From Candidatus Binatia bacterium (GTDB taxonomy: Bacteria; Desulfobacterota; Binatia; UBA12015), in the NCBI GenBank assembly GCA_029243485.1, contig JAQWRY010000034.1, forward strand, positions 1-61,003: 61,003 bases of DNA, written 5' to 3'. The notes beneath the pieces are model-generated. The model did no database searches, was not told the DNA's origin, and saw nothing but the letters and a program-made list of their open reading frames with translations. Both the position numbers and the translations under genes were made by a program. Within the stretch, counting starts at the first letter, position 1. Each line of letters starts with the position of its first letter. Below, piece after piece: positions 1 through 7,535 of the stretch.

Positions 1-1
1 G

Positions 2-232
2 ACGCTCGGCACGACGATGAAGGCGTCGGACGTGACCGCGACGCTGGATCTGGCGCGAGCGATCGGTCGCTTCGTCGAGCACTACAACCACCGCCGCTAC
101 CACGAGTCACTGGACAACGTGACTCCAGCCGATGCATATCATGGGCGGCGCAACGCGATCCTCACGCGCCGAGAACAGATCAAGAAGAAGACAATGGCTC
201 GTCGTAAGCGGCAGAACCTACGCGCCGCGTAG
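2..232 (+). CDS. IS3-family transposase OrfB, C-terminal end (cut by window edge)
   Basis: The frame is open from base 2, so the gene starts upstream of the window. The visible residues contain the C-terminal integrase-core signature of IS3-family OrfB proteins: the Y-N-H-R-R-Y-H-E-S-L stretch followed by T-P-A-D-A-Y, then a basic tail rich in Arg and Lys. OrfB is the DDE transposase that moves the element. A terminal inverted repeat follows 12 bases after the stop, so this is the right-hand end of an IS copy whose body is outside the window. The OrfA remnant at 42458 looks like the same IS group. Confidence 0.85.
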   Translation, partial: TLGTTMKASDVTATLDLARAIGRFVEHYNHRRYHESLDNVTPADAYHGRRNAILTRREQIKKKTMARRKRQNLRAA

Positions 233-235
233 GCG

Positions 236-301
236 GGCAAACGTGCCGGAAGTGTCTCTTAGTAATCGACCCCAAAGATCCCGACTCAGCTGACGACGTA
301 C
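236..301. repeat. Repeat R1, inverted copy of 49872-49937
   Basis: About 66 bases, including the IS end and the adjacent GTACGTCGTCAGCTGAGTCG motif (reverse complement read here), recur in opposite orientation at 49872-49937. The motif alone also occurs at 43162-43182. Because homology passes beyond the terminal repeat, the sequence outside the IS end was copied too, or the element boundary lies further out. Confidence 0.75.
245..261. repeat. Right terminal inverted repeat of the IS3-type element
   Basis: GCCGGAAGTGTCTCTTA here is the reverse complement of the ends at 5554-5570 and, with one or two mismatches, 42421-42437 and 49914-49929. It lies just after the OrfB stop, where an IS3 right end should be. 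Confidence 0.75.
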
Positions 302-348
302 AGGTCAAATTCTTTTCCCCATTATCGCTCGATGCTAATGTTCATAGG

Positions 349-603
349 ATGGATATTGCCAACCTGGCGATCGTGGACCTCGACGATTCGACCGATCGGG
401 CGACGCTGCGCCAGGGATTGTTCGAAACCGGGTTCTTCCATCTTCGGGACCATACCCTCCCCCCCGAACTGCTCATCAGGATTCGGGCGGAGACCCAAGC
501 GTTCTTCCGCGAATCCGAATCACGAAAAATGGAGTTCCGGGGTGCCCTGCGCGGCTATGCCGCGCTCCGCGAAGAACACCCGGCCGGGGGCGATCGGGCA
601 GAG
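349..603 (+). pseudogene. Truncated isopenicillin-N-synthase-like 2OG-Fe(II) oxygenase (N-terminal part only)
   Basis: The first ~80 residues read like the N-terminal domain (DIOX_N) of isopenicillin-N-synthase-type oxygenases: a beta strand with I-V-D-L, then G-F-F-H-L-R-D-H and an R-A-E-T-Q-A-F-F helix. The jelly-roll domain with the His-x-Asp...His iron ligands is absent. The recognisable sequence stops near base 600, where the 3' end of the opposite-strand LLM gene begins, so a rearrangement joined the two. The frame stays open to 804, but that part is antisense to the LLM gene. It should be non-functional. Confidence 0.6.
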
Positions 604-607
604 CAGA

Positions 608-1531
608 TCACCGGGGGGGCTGGTCTGCGCCGTGGCCACCCAGCGGCAACATCACCTGCTCGCGGAAGCGAGCCAATTCGTCGGGCAAGGATCCGTCGAG
701 TCGGCCCTTGGGTGGAAGCACCACGATACGCTCGGCTCCCAATTCGGCGCAAAACTCGGCTGTCGCAAGAGCGGTTTTGGCATCACTGGTACTGGTCAAC
801 GTGAGGCGCACTGCGTCGCGCGGGCGGCCGGCCTTTTCCGCTTCGTCCTGGACGATCGGCCACAATTTCCGGAGTTCCTCTTCGTCCGGCCCACGCGTGG
901 ACCAATGGGGATAGAACTCGTCGCCGTAGCGACCCGCGCGGCGGGCCGCGAATTTACTATGCCCGCCGATCATCAGCGGAATTCCCCCTGGCTGCACTGG
1001 CTTGGGATAGCTCAACACGCCCTTGAAATTGAAATACTCGCCTTCGAAATGAGAGATGCCTTCGGCCCACAGCGAGCGCATCACCCGGATCCATTCATTG
1101 GCCCGGCGTCCACGGTCCGAGAAGTCCTGTCCCAGATCCTCGACTTCTTCTTTCACCCAACCGATCCCCATGCCGAGCGTCAGTCGCCCCCCGGAATATT
1201 GGTCGAGGGTCGCCACCTCCTTGGCGAGAATCACCGGATGGCGCTGCGGCAGGATCAACATCGCGGTACCCAGCCGGATCTTCTCGGTCGCTGCCGCCAG
1301 AAACATCAGAAGAAGCAGCGGATCGGGCATATCCGAGTCTGCCGGCAGCGGCGTGCGGCCCGTGGTCTTGTAGGGATAGCGCGAATCGTATTCCGTGTGC
1401 ATCACGGCATGATCGATCGCCCAGAGCGACTCGAACCCAAACGACTCGACAAGCCTTGCATAGCGTACGACGAAATCCGGGTCACCGATCGGACCCATTT
1501 GCGGCGGGGGAATACGAATTCCGAACTTCAT
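608..1531 (-). CDS. LLM-class (luciferase-like, F420-type) oxidoreductase
   Basis: 307 residues with the features of the bacterial luciferase-like superfamily, closest in style to the TIGR03619-type F420-dependent subfamily: an M-K-F-G-I start, a first-strand G-F-E-S-L-W-A-I-D-H motif, T-E-K-I-R-L-G-T near residue 85, and S-G-G-R-L-T-L-G-M-G-I-G-W near residue 115 in the cofactor-binding TIM barrel. These enzymes usually oxidise or reduce small organic substrates with F420 or FMN in the cytoplasm; the substrate cannot be read here. The length is full. Its 3' end abuts a truncated oxygenase on the other strand. F420 rather than FMN use is inferred from subfamily resemblance. Confidence 0.85.
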   Translation of the reverse strand: MKFGIRIPPPQMGPIGDPDFVVRYARLVESFGFESLWAIDHAVMHTEYDSRYPYKTTGRTPLPADSDMPDPLLLLMFLAAATEKIRLGTAMLILPQRHPVILAKEVATLDQYSGGRLTLGMGIGWVKEEVEDLGQDFSDRGRRANEWIRVMRSLWAEGISHFEGEYFNFKGVLSYPKPVQPGGIPLMIGGHSKFAARRAGRYGDEFYPHWSTRGPDEEELRKLWPIVQDEAEKAGRPRDAVRLTLTSTSDAKTALATAEFCAELGAERIVVLPPKGRLDGSLPDELARFREQVMLPLGGHGADQPPR

Positions 1532-1649
1532 GAACGTCTACCCTTTCGAGTCAGCTTGGGTATGGGAGATGGCAGACCAGAACGGAGGAGTTCGACGGCA
1601 GGTTCCACTATGCCATCCGAGCGCTCGATCACATGATGACCAAAAGTGA

Positions 1650-1886
1650 TCAAACTAGACTATGCGTGAGAATCTTCAGAATGCGATCCATCGCCTCAAC
1701 ATCCAATGATTTGCCGATCTCGCCCGAGCGGACGCCCCCGCGCAGGAGACTCCGGGTGTCTTCGAGAAGTTCATCACGCGCATCGCGAAAATACTGGCTA
1801 TGCGAGACCTGCAGCGTCCGATCTTCGATCAGGAGCGTGCGCAAGATCGGACGCTCGAGGGCGAACCTTGCCGTCATTTGGTCCAA
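1650..1886 (-). pseudogene. TetR-family regulator remnant (ligand-binding domain only)
   Basis: 78 residues resemble the last helices of TetR-type regulators, with an F-R-D-A-R-D-E-L-L-E-D-T stretch and then L-L-R-G-G-V-R-S-G-E-I. The N-terminal helix-turn-helix is missing and no continuation is seen upstream. It ends about 120 bases upstream of the LLM gene on the same strand, so an intact ancestor could have regulated that gene. The family call rests on weak similarity. Confidence 0.4.
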
Positions 1887-2034
1887 CCGTCTCTGAACCC
1901 GAACAACCGCCGCCCCGTGAGAATCGCCAATAGAACCTCGTTCCGGCCGATTGAACGCACTCCTTTCGAGACTTTCATTCGCTTACGCCCTTTGCTCGCG
2001 CAGCCAACCATCAACCATCACCCAGGAGATCATC

Positions 2035-2451
2035 ATGAAACTATCGCTCGTTGTCGGCACCGCCGTGCTGTCTGCCACCCTGCTCGCCGCGCCCGCCCCC
2101 GCCTCGGCGCGAGATCTGTGTCTGCAAATGGCCGGGAACTCCTGCGACTTCACAGGCGAATCCGGCTTCTTCCGCCTCATGAAGTTCAAGATGCCCAGGA
2201 ACGCGAGGAAAGCAGTGCCCGTCCATGGGCGCAACGCGGGCATCACCGGTGTTTACGGAACCGCCGTCATGAACACAGAGGAAAGCATGGTCTCTATCGC
2301 AGCCAGTTTCACCCAGGACGGGGTCTTCGGGACTGTGGATATCTCCATTTCTCCAGGGGATCTGTTTCATACAGCCTACAGTTCGTACGGTGATGTAAGC
2401 CTCTCGAGCGAATGCCTTGTCTGGATCACGCCCTGTGACTTGGAGCCCTGA
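2035..2451 (+). CDS. Small secreted protein of unknown function
   Basis: 138 residues. The start at 2035 is chosen because an AGGAGA Shine-Dalgarno sequence lies 5-10 bases upstream and the product then begins with a classical signal peptide (M-K-L-S, hydrophobic core, A-P-A-S-A-R cleavage region near residue 24). The mature part has four Cys (two near the N-terminus, two near the C-terminus) that could form disulfides after export. I recognise no family. It stands alone, with no same-strand neighbour close enough for an operon. An in-frame upstream ATG at 1951 would spoil the signal peptide. Confidence 0.6.
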   Translation: MKLSLVVGTAVLSATLLAAPAPASARDLCLQMAGNSCDFTGESGFFRLMKFKMPRNARKAVPVHGRNAGITGVYGTAVMNTEESMVSIAASFTQDGVFGTVDISISPGDLFHTAYSSYGDVSLSSECLVWITPCDLEP

Positions 2452-2633
2452 TTGATTCAGCCTGATGTGCTGGGCCGCCCAGGGGCTTCGCCGCGGGCGG
2501 GAGGCTCTACGGGGGAGGACCGGAGTTGACGGCTAGAAGTGACTTGGGGCAAAAGGGCCTTGATGTCCGCTCTCCTCAGCTTTCAGGTCATTCCTGGTTT
2601 TCTCCCAGCCGCGAACGAGCTTTCGCGCAGCAT

Positions 2634-3122
2634 TCAGCGAAGGTCGGAATCGCTGCGGGCCAGGAGACCATCGAGGCTTAGTTTCCCTGCCCCCGAAATC
2701 AGCAACCAACCCAAAATAAGCGCGTAGAGGACTTCCGGTAGATACAAGAAATTATCAAGCCAGGCGAAAAATGTATCTCCTTGAACACTCTTGATCCGAT
2801 CCGTAACGATCGCAACTAGCATGTCTCCGCCAAGGAAGATGGCGCAGATCGGCGTCAGGAGACCGATTGCAAGAAGGCCTCCGCCCACGAACTCGACCAG
2901 GGAAATGACGACGGCATTCACTTCCGGAAAAGGGACCCCGGAAGCGAGCAAGGTTTTCACCATCTCGGCGCGGGAGTCCGCATCGACCAACTTCGTGGCC
3001 CCCGTAATACAAAAAAACACTCCAATCGAAAAACGAACCAACGCAATCCAGTAGCCCTGCAGCGGAAGCAAACGTTGAGCCAAGGCCAAGATACGACGGA
3101 GTAAGAAAATCGGATTCACCAC
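2634..3122 (-). CDS. DoxX-family membrane protein
   Basis: About 162 residues with four predicted transmembrane helices: R-F-S-I-G-V-F-F-C-I-T-G-A-T-K-L, then V-V-I-S-L-V-E-F-V-G-G-G-L-L-A-I-G-L, a third after a G-D-M motif, and a C-terminal helix. This matches the DoxX/DoxD quinone-linked membrane family, including the conserved G-A-x-K-L after helix 1. Function in this clade is usually unassigned (redox homeostasis has been proposed). The GTG start at 3122 has AGGGGAA just upstream; a TTG at 3140 is the alternative. It lies 36 bases downstream of the PQ-loop pair on the same strand and may share their transcript. Confidence 0.75.
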   Translation of the reverse strand: MVNPIFLLRRILALAQRLLPLQGYWIALVRFSIGVFFCITGATKLVDADSRAEMVKTLLASGVPFPEVNAVVISLVEFVGGGLLAIGLLTPICAIFLGGDMLVAIVTDRIKSVQGDTFFAWLDNFLYLPEVLYALILGWLLISGAGKLSLDGLLARSDSDLR

Positions 3123-3158
3123 GCTTCCCCTTTTGTTCAAGTCGCCCAGAGAGTTCTG

Positions 3159-3458
3159 TCAGTCTCGATCCTGGTGCAACAAACACCTTGAGTTTCTATA
3201 CTTCGCGCCCAGAGTGAGAATCACTGCGCAGGCCAGCGCGTGGTACCCTTGGAGTACGGTGAATACCCATTCGGAGCCAACCGCTGCATAGACACACAAT
3301 AATGAACTCGCTGCGGCCCACAAAGCATTAGCGACGAGGCTAACGCCTTCCCCGCAATGCATCTTGAAAAGATGCTTGATCTGAGGCACGTACGAAATAA
3401 TGACTAGAGCCGTTCCGAAGATCCCCAACCAGTGCTCTTCTATATCGTAGGGACTCAT
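3159..3458 (-). CDS. SemiSWEET-like PQ-loop membrane protein (second of an overlapping pair)
   Basis: 99 residues with three predicted helices, the size of one PQ-loop repeat as in bacterial SemiSWEETs, and a Y-V-P-Q-I-K motif near residue 23 that supplies the Pro-Gln pair. These proteins dimerise to make a small sugar or solute transporter in the inner membrane. Its ATG overlaps the TGA of the preceding gene (ATGA, 3455-3458), so the two are probably translated together and may pair as a heterodimer. Substrate unknown. Confidence 0.75.
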   Translation of the reverse strand: MSPYDIEEHWLGIFGTALVIISYVPQIKHLFKMHCGEGVSLVANALWAAASSLLCVYAAVGSEWVFTVLQGYHALACAVILTLGAKYRNSRCLLHQDRD

Positions 3459-3718
3459 GCGGTTCGATTCCGGTAGATTAAATGAAGACAGAGAATGAAG
3501 AAGGTAGCCGCCAGCTGAAATCCCATGACCAGGGTGAACATTGGCTCGTCGCGCAGAAGGGCATAGGCCAAAAGCGAGCTGGAAGCCGTCATGTTGAGAA
3601 TGCTCGACCCGATGCTGAGACCTCCCACCTTGCGTTTCCTCAGCAGAATGGCGATCTGGAAAACAAAGGCCGCCATGACAAGCCCTGTCCCAATTGTGCC
3701 AACCCAGTGCGGCGTCAC
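3455..3718 (-). CDS. PQ-loop / SemiSWEET-like membrane protein (first of an overlapping pair)
   Basis: 87 residues with three hydrophobic segments in the MtN3/SemiSWEET arrangement (W-V-G-T-I-G-T-G-L-V-M-A-A-F-V-F-Q-I at the start). The usual Pro-Gln pair reads V-F-Q-I, so the Pro is replaced, whereas the partner gene keeps P-Q. The GTG start at 3718 is preceded by GGAG at good spacing. It overlaps the next gene by ATGA. A larger frame spanning both loci is an out-of-frame shadow and was rejected. Confidence 0.7.
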   Translation of the reverse strand: MTPHWVGTIGTGLVMAAFVFQIAILLRKRKVGGLSIGSSILNMTASSSLLAYALLRDEPMFTLVMGFQLAATFFILCLHLIYRNRTA

Positions 3719-3915
3719 ATTCCACTCCTTGCCATTCGACAGACCCCTTTTGGGTTTCCGCTATCTCGGGAACTGCCTTCGATCAAACCACGCCGCCCTC
3801 TTTCTGCCGGTGCCCGGCAGAAACCCAGAAACGAAGGCGGTCGTAGACGCGCCCCTGACCGCGACGCAAATTCGGAACAGGTACGAGAAGCCCACATTGC
3901 TACTTGGAGAAGAGA

Positions 3916-4560
3916 ATGATCAGCAAGCGAATACATCTAGAATATCTCAAAGGCTTAAAGGGGTTTCTCATGCTTCTCCGCGACCCCAAGGCGACGGACT
4001 CTGTCTTCGAGATCGTGGAGGGGTTCCGGGAGACCGCGGCCTACCGCCACGCGTGGGAGCATGTACGTTCGGTTCCGGAGAGCGCGCAGATCATCGAGGA
4101 GCGCTATATCCCTCCCACCCCAGATCTCAAAAACCTTTCTGCGCTGCCCGAAGGCACGCTTGGGCGGGTCTACGCAGACCACATGATCCGACTTGGCCTC
4201 GACCCCGCTTTCTTCCCTAAGATCGAAGCAACGGACGACATCGCGTTCATGATGTTACGGATGCGGGAAGCCCACGATATCTGGCATGTGGTCGCCGGAT
4301 TCGCGACGGATGTTCCCGGCGAGCTCGGCCTGCAAGCCTTTGGCCTTGCGCAGACTCATAATCCGCTCTCCATCGCTCTAATCGGTGGGGGCCTGTTGCG
4401 TACTCTGAAGAGTGCGACCGAGCTCGACGCGATCATGAATGAGGTGAGTCGCGGCTGGCGACGGGGCCGCGAAGCGGCGCCGTTCTTCGCACAGCGCTGG
4501 GAGGCCGGTTGGGAGCGTCCGATCGCGGAGTGGCGACGGGATCTTGGCATCGAAGTGTAG
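3916..4560 (+). CDS. Coq4-family ubiquinone biosynthesis protein
   Basis: 214 residues matching Coq4 along most of the length. The diagnostic metal-binding motif H-D-I-W-H-V-V-A-G lies near residue 120, followed by the family's helical region (G-E-L-G-L-Q-A-F-G-L-A-Q) and a C-terminal W-x-x-P-I-x-E-W-R. In mitochondria and proteobacteria Coq4 helps organise the coenzyme Q machinery and has been linked to C1 decarboxylation/hydroxylation of the ring. GGAG lies 6 bases before the ATG at 3916; a TTG at 3904 is the alternative. No other ubiquinone gene is adjacent, so it is an orphan here. Confidence 0.8.
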   Translation: MISKRIHLEYLKGLKGFLMLLRDPKATDSVFEIVEGFRETAAYRHAWEHVRSVPESAQIIEERYIPPTPDLKNLSALPEGTLGRVYADHMIRLGLDPAFFPKIEATDDIAFMMLRMREAHDIWHVVAGFATDVPGELGLQAFGLAQTHNPLSIALIGGGLLRTLKSATELDAIMNEVSRGWRRGREAAPFFAQRWEAGWERPIAEWRRDLGIEV

Positions 4561-5510
4561 GTGCTGCTTGGCGTGAGGTGAGAACCGATTCTGCAGCCAA
4601 AGGTTGGCGGTTCTGGTCAGTTCCCCTGTCTGGCTCACGGTGAACGTGTGGGGGATTCGAGCTGCGGTTGCGGGTATGAGGAAACCCAAAAATAAATCTA
4701 CGATGCACCTTTTTAGGGTGAACGTTCGTCGTTGATGAAACAGACCTTCGGGAGTCATACCCGAGAAACGGAATGCCCGTAGAGGCATCACGAGAGCTCC
4801 CAGAACAGGGTCCTTAAACCCAATCTCGCAGAAGTGTGGCGGAAGGCCTCAAGAACCGATCCCTTCGATATCCGGATGCGATGGGGGTAACAAGCTTGCG
4901 GTCGGAGGTTTGGGCTGGCCGTAGGAGCGATGAACGGCCTATTTGCCCAGGTCGCCGTGGAGCGGGAAGAGTCGGGACGCCGCGTCCTCGGACGTACGCG
5001 GGTGTTGCGCGTACCGCGAGAAAAGCGCTCGGCTCTGCCGCGACCACCGTGGTTCGAGAAGCGCCGCCGCATGATCTGCGGGGCCGCGCGGCGGGCGGTG
5101 GCGACGCGAGCGTATCTGCGACTTTATTGGGAGTTCCAGCGAGCGTTTCGTGAGGCATCCCTGCGGTTACTGAGCGGGGAACTCGATGCACGGTTTCCCC
5201 AAGGAGCCTTCTGCCCTTCCTCCCTTACCCGCTCTCTTGTGGAGACGAGCTAGGAGCTGGACCAGTCGCGAACGCGGCCGGCCTCATACCGCGGGCCGAA
5301 CGGCGATCGAGAAGAGCCCTCCGTGTTCTTTTGGGGCCTCCGCTCGCGATTGGGCACCGACGGCCCTCCCGCCCGTCGTTGTGCGTCCGGGAGCCAGTGC
5401 GCCCGGACACCAAAGTTGACTGAATATAGTGCCGCGCCTCCTGCAAAGAGGTTCCCGGTCATTCACCAACGCCCACCAACGCACGGTCATTCACCACTCC
5501 CCCCTCCCCA
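4561..5510. other. Non-coding stretch with mobile-element debris
   Basis: No intact gene seen in ~950 bases. Frames exist on both strands but lack starts with ribosome sites and recognisable domains. A copy of the GAACGGCCTATTTGCCCAGG repeat (R2 type) lies at 4929-4948, and a possible transposase tail at 4930-5253 is listed separately. Confidence 0.55.
4930..5253 (+). pseudogene. Possible transposase C-terminal remnant
   Basis: The last ~55 residues of this frame (R-R-M-I-C-G-A-A-R-R-A, then an aromatic/Arg-rich helix and L-D-A-R-F-P-Q-G-A-F) resemble the C-terminal tail of some REP-associated or IS-type transposases, where a F-P-x-G-x-F/Y motif closes the protein. No catalytic part is present. 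The call is by general appearance only. Confidence 0.25.
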
Positions 5511-5570
5511 CTGTTCGGGTTCAGCTGAAGTCGGACCAGTTGGGGGTTTGAAATAAGAGACACTTCCGGC
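5511..5570. repeat. Left IS3-type end, left boundary of the island
   Basis: TAAGAGACACTTCCGGC at 5554-5570 is the IS terminal sequence. The ~45 bases before it (beginning TGTTCGGGTTCAG and ending GGGTTTGAAAT) are also conserved at 42378-42420 in the same orientation. No orfA follows here, unlike the 42.4-kb copy. Confidence 0.7.
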
Positions 5571-5667
5571 CTGTCACTTCTCACGAAGATGACCCGGGCA
5601 GTTCTCACAAGCATGCCCCAGGGGCCCGAGACAGGGTCAGTTCATAGCACGATGTCGGTTTCCGTCA

Positions 5668-5875
5668 TCAGTGAAGCCTCCGGCGACGCCTCTTGGGAGC
5701 GACCCTGCAAACCAAAGCGCAGCGACCCGCGACCCAGCGACCCGATGAAGCGCTTGTCGGGGTGCATGCGCAATCCCAGGGAGGCAACCACCACATGCAC
5801 CTCGGCAATCGCCCGGCGCAACGGCCAGCGCGCGCGAGCAGAACGAAGTCGCCTACGTGGCGCACGTCAATCGAC
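5668..5875 (-). pseudogene. Group II intron-type reverse transcriptase fragment
   Basis: Read on the minus strand, one frame gives R-W-P-L-R-R-A-I-A-E-V and H-P-D-K-R-F-I-G, the hallmark that follows the catalytic YxDD strand in group II intron and related reverse transcriptases (usually L-x-x-H-P-D-K-T-x-I-G-R). The catalytic strand is in the neighbouring frame as H-V-G-D-F-V-L-L-A, so the fragment is frameshifted and degenerate. The same segment recurs at 42551-42640. No intact RT or maturase is present. Confidence 0.6.
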
Positions 5876-5945
5876 TCTGCCCGATCGGGCGCCATTATGT
5901 CGGCTTGGGTCCAAAAAAGGGGCTCCATGTCGGCTATGCGCCCCC
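5859..5945. repeat. Repeat R3, mobile-element end of unassigned family
   Basis: The ~85-base block, with two nested copies of ATGTCGGCT either side of a CCAAAAAAGGGGCT run, recurs at 43644-43722 in the same orientation and in inverted, more diverged form at 60669-60760 and partly at 57113-57172. Short internal repeats near a terminus resemble some IS ends, but I cannot name the family. Confidence 0.6.
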
Positions 5946-6036
5946 CCTCCACCGACTCCTGCTTCCCCCACCCCCGCCTTTTTCTTTTCCCCAGCCTTGC
6001 TGGCAGTTGGCCTTCAATTTCGGGACAATAGGGTCT

Positions 6037-7518
6037 GTGGGGTGGATATGTGGGACCGGCGAGGGAAGTCGCCTGCGCGGGGCTTTTGTCGGAGCGTTTC
6101 TCTTCGCCCTCTTTTTCGTCCCCGGGCTGGCGGTGGCGAAACCGGCCGGAACCGAAAACTTCGAGCAGACGCTTGCCCGAACCTACCAGACCAACCCGAG
6201 GTTGATGGCTGCACGGGCTTCACTTCGTGCCCTTGACGAGTCCCTGCCCCAGGCTCGCAGCAACTGGTTTCGACCCAAGGTTGCGGGCTCCGTGAGTGCG
6301 AACTACCTCCTTGAACGTCAAAGTCAGACGGGCTCTTCGGAGGACCCCTCGGAGCTTGAGCTCTTCCAGCCCCAGATCTGGGCCGAGCTTTCCTTTCCAC
6401 TGTATCGCGGCGGGCAGACGCGCAATGCCATCTTGTCGGCGCAGAGCTCGATTCGAGCTGGCGAGCAGAGGTTGCGCTCAACGGAACAAGCGGTTCTCGG
6501 GTCCGCGGCGGCTGCCTACTTTGCGGTTTCCTACTATCGTTCTCTTGTTCGCATCAGTCTCGAGGAGATCGAGAAGGGGTACCTGCCGCTCGAAAAAATG
6601 CTGACGGGCATGGTTCAGAACAGAACCAGCACGATCACGGACCTTGCGCAGGTCCAGCTCCAGCTCCAGCTATCGCGAGCAGCCTACGACGCGAACCTGG
6701 GCCTCGTTGGAGCTGCGGAAAGCCGATTCGAGGCCGCCACCGGGGCGCTTCCTGGTGATCTTTTGGTTCCCCAGCTTCCAGCAGTCCCGGCGGAGAGTCT
6801 CGCAGCGGCATTGCGGACAGGGCTCGCACTGAATCCCGATGTCCTTGCCGCAAACGCCAGTCAGACCACGGCCGGGTACGGCGTCGCTCTACAGAAGGGA
6901 GCGCTTCTTCCGAACCTAGACCTGATCGCCACGGTCGAGCAGACCTGGACGCAGGAGCGAACCATCGATGCGACCAATCGGCGCATCTCTGATGACGAAC
7001 TCCAGGCGGTCTTTGGTTTTCGTGTCTCTATTCCCATCTATGCAGGCGGCGCGAGATATTCCGAGGTGCGCGAGGCGCGCCAGTCCGAGACGGCCGCGCG
7101 AGACCAGGCTCGCTACGCGCGTCGACAGGTGAGGGTCCGCATCGCATCGGCATGGCGTCGCCAGAAAATCCTTCAATCCGAACTGGATTTCTATGAACAA
7201 TCGGCAACGGCAGCGAGGCAGGCCGTGGAGGGACTCCTTGAAGAATTCCGGAGTGGCTCAACTTCCATGCAAGAGGTGCTTACCGCTCGCGAAACTCTCT
7301 ACCTGGCCCTAGAAAATGCAGAGACGTCTCGTTTCAAGGTCCGCATGACCCGAGTCGTTCTGCTCGAGGCGATGGGACTCTTCGAAGCGCGATCGCTGAA
7401 GTTGCCGGTCTCGTATTACGATCCGGGATTCTACCTCGAAGCGGTAGAGGGCAAGTGGATCGGGTGGGGCATTGACGAGGAACACCCCGAACACGAAGTC
7501 GCTGCTACCCAACGGTAG
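6037..7518 (+). CDS. TolC-family outer membrane efflux protein (copy 1)
   Basis: About 493 residues. After a signal peptide (hydrophobic run A-F-L-F-A-L-F-F-V-P-G-L-A-V-A) comes the two-repeat TolC architecture: Q-T-L-A-R-T-Y-Q-T-N-P-R-L near the mature N-terminus, a long coiled region with R-T-S-T-I-T-D-L-A-Q-V, an internal repeat (L-N-P-D-V-L-A-A) and the second-half S-I-P-I-Y-A-G-G-A-R-Y-S-E-V motif. TolC trimers form the outer-membrane duct for type I secretion. The GTG at 6037 is chosen because upstream sequence is repeat R3; the true start is uncertain. It converges on the precursor gene and is paralogous to 32783-34276, so it probably completes the NHLM exporter. Confidence 0.85.
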   Translation: MGWICGTGEGSRLRGAFVGAFLFALFFVPGLAVAKPAGTENFEQTLARTYQTNPRLMAARASLRALDESLPQARSNWFRPKVAGSVSANYLLERQSQTGSSEDPSELELFQPQIWAELSFPLYRGGQTRNAILSAQSSIRAGEQRLRSTEQAVLGSAAAAYFAVSYYRSLVRISLEEIEKGYLPLEKMLTGMVQNRTSTITDLAQVQLQLQLSRAAYDANLGLVGAAESRFEAATGALPGDLLVPQLPAVPAESLAAALRTGLALNPDVLAANASQTTAGYGVALQKGALLPNLDLIATVEQTWTQERTIDATNRRISDDELQAVFGFRVSIPIYAGGARYSEVREARQSETAARDQARYARRQVRVRIASAWRRQKILQSELDFYEQSATAARQAVEGLLEEFRSGSTSMQEVLTARETLYLALENAETSRFKVRMTRVVLLEAMGLFEARSLKLPVSYYDPGFYLEAVEGKWIGWGIDEEHPEHEVAATQR

Positions 7519-7528
7519 CAGCGGCTTC
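7495..7528. terminator. Bidirectional stem-loop between tolC-1 and the precursor gene
   Basis: A 15-bp stem (7495-7509 with 7514-7528, one T-G wobble, loop CAAC) embraces the tolC-1 stop codon and lies 8 bases beyond the precursor stop on the opposite strand. No clear U-tract follows on either side, but the position between convergent genes fits a shared terminator or mRNA-end stabiliser. Confidence 0.7.
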
Positions 7529-7535
7529 GATGGAA

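Noticed and set aside
332..1636. 434-codon plus-strand frame
   Set aside because: Antisense to the well-supported LLM gene and without domain features; only the 349-603 part in another frame has homology.
3159..3725. Single 188-residue protein covering both PQ-loop genes
   Set aside because: Its first half is out of frame with the first PQ-loop gene and has no membrane character; two overlapping genes explain the region.
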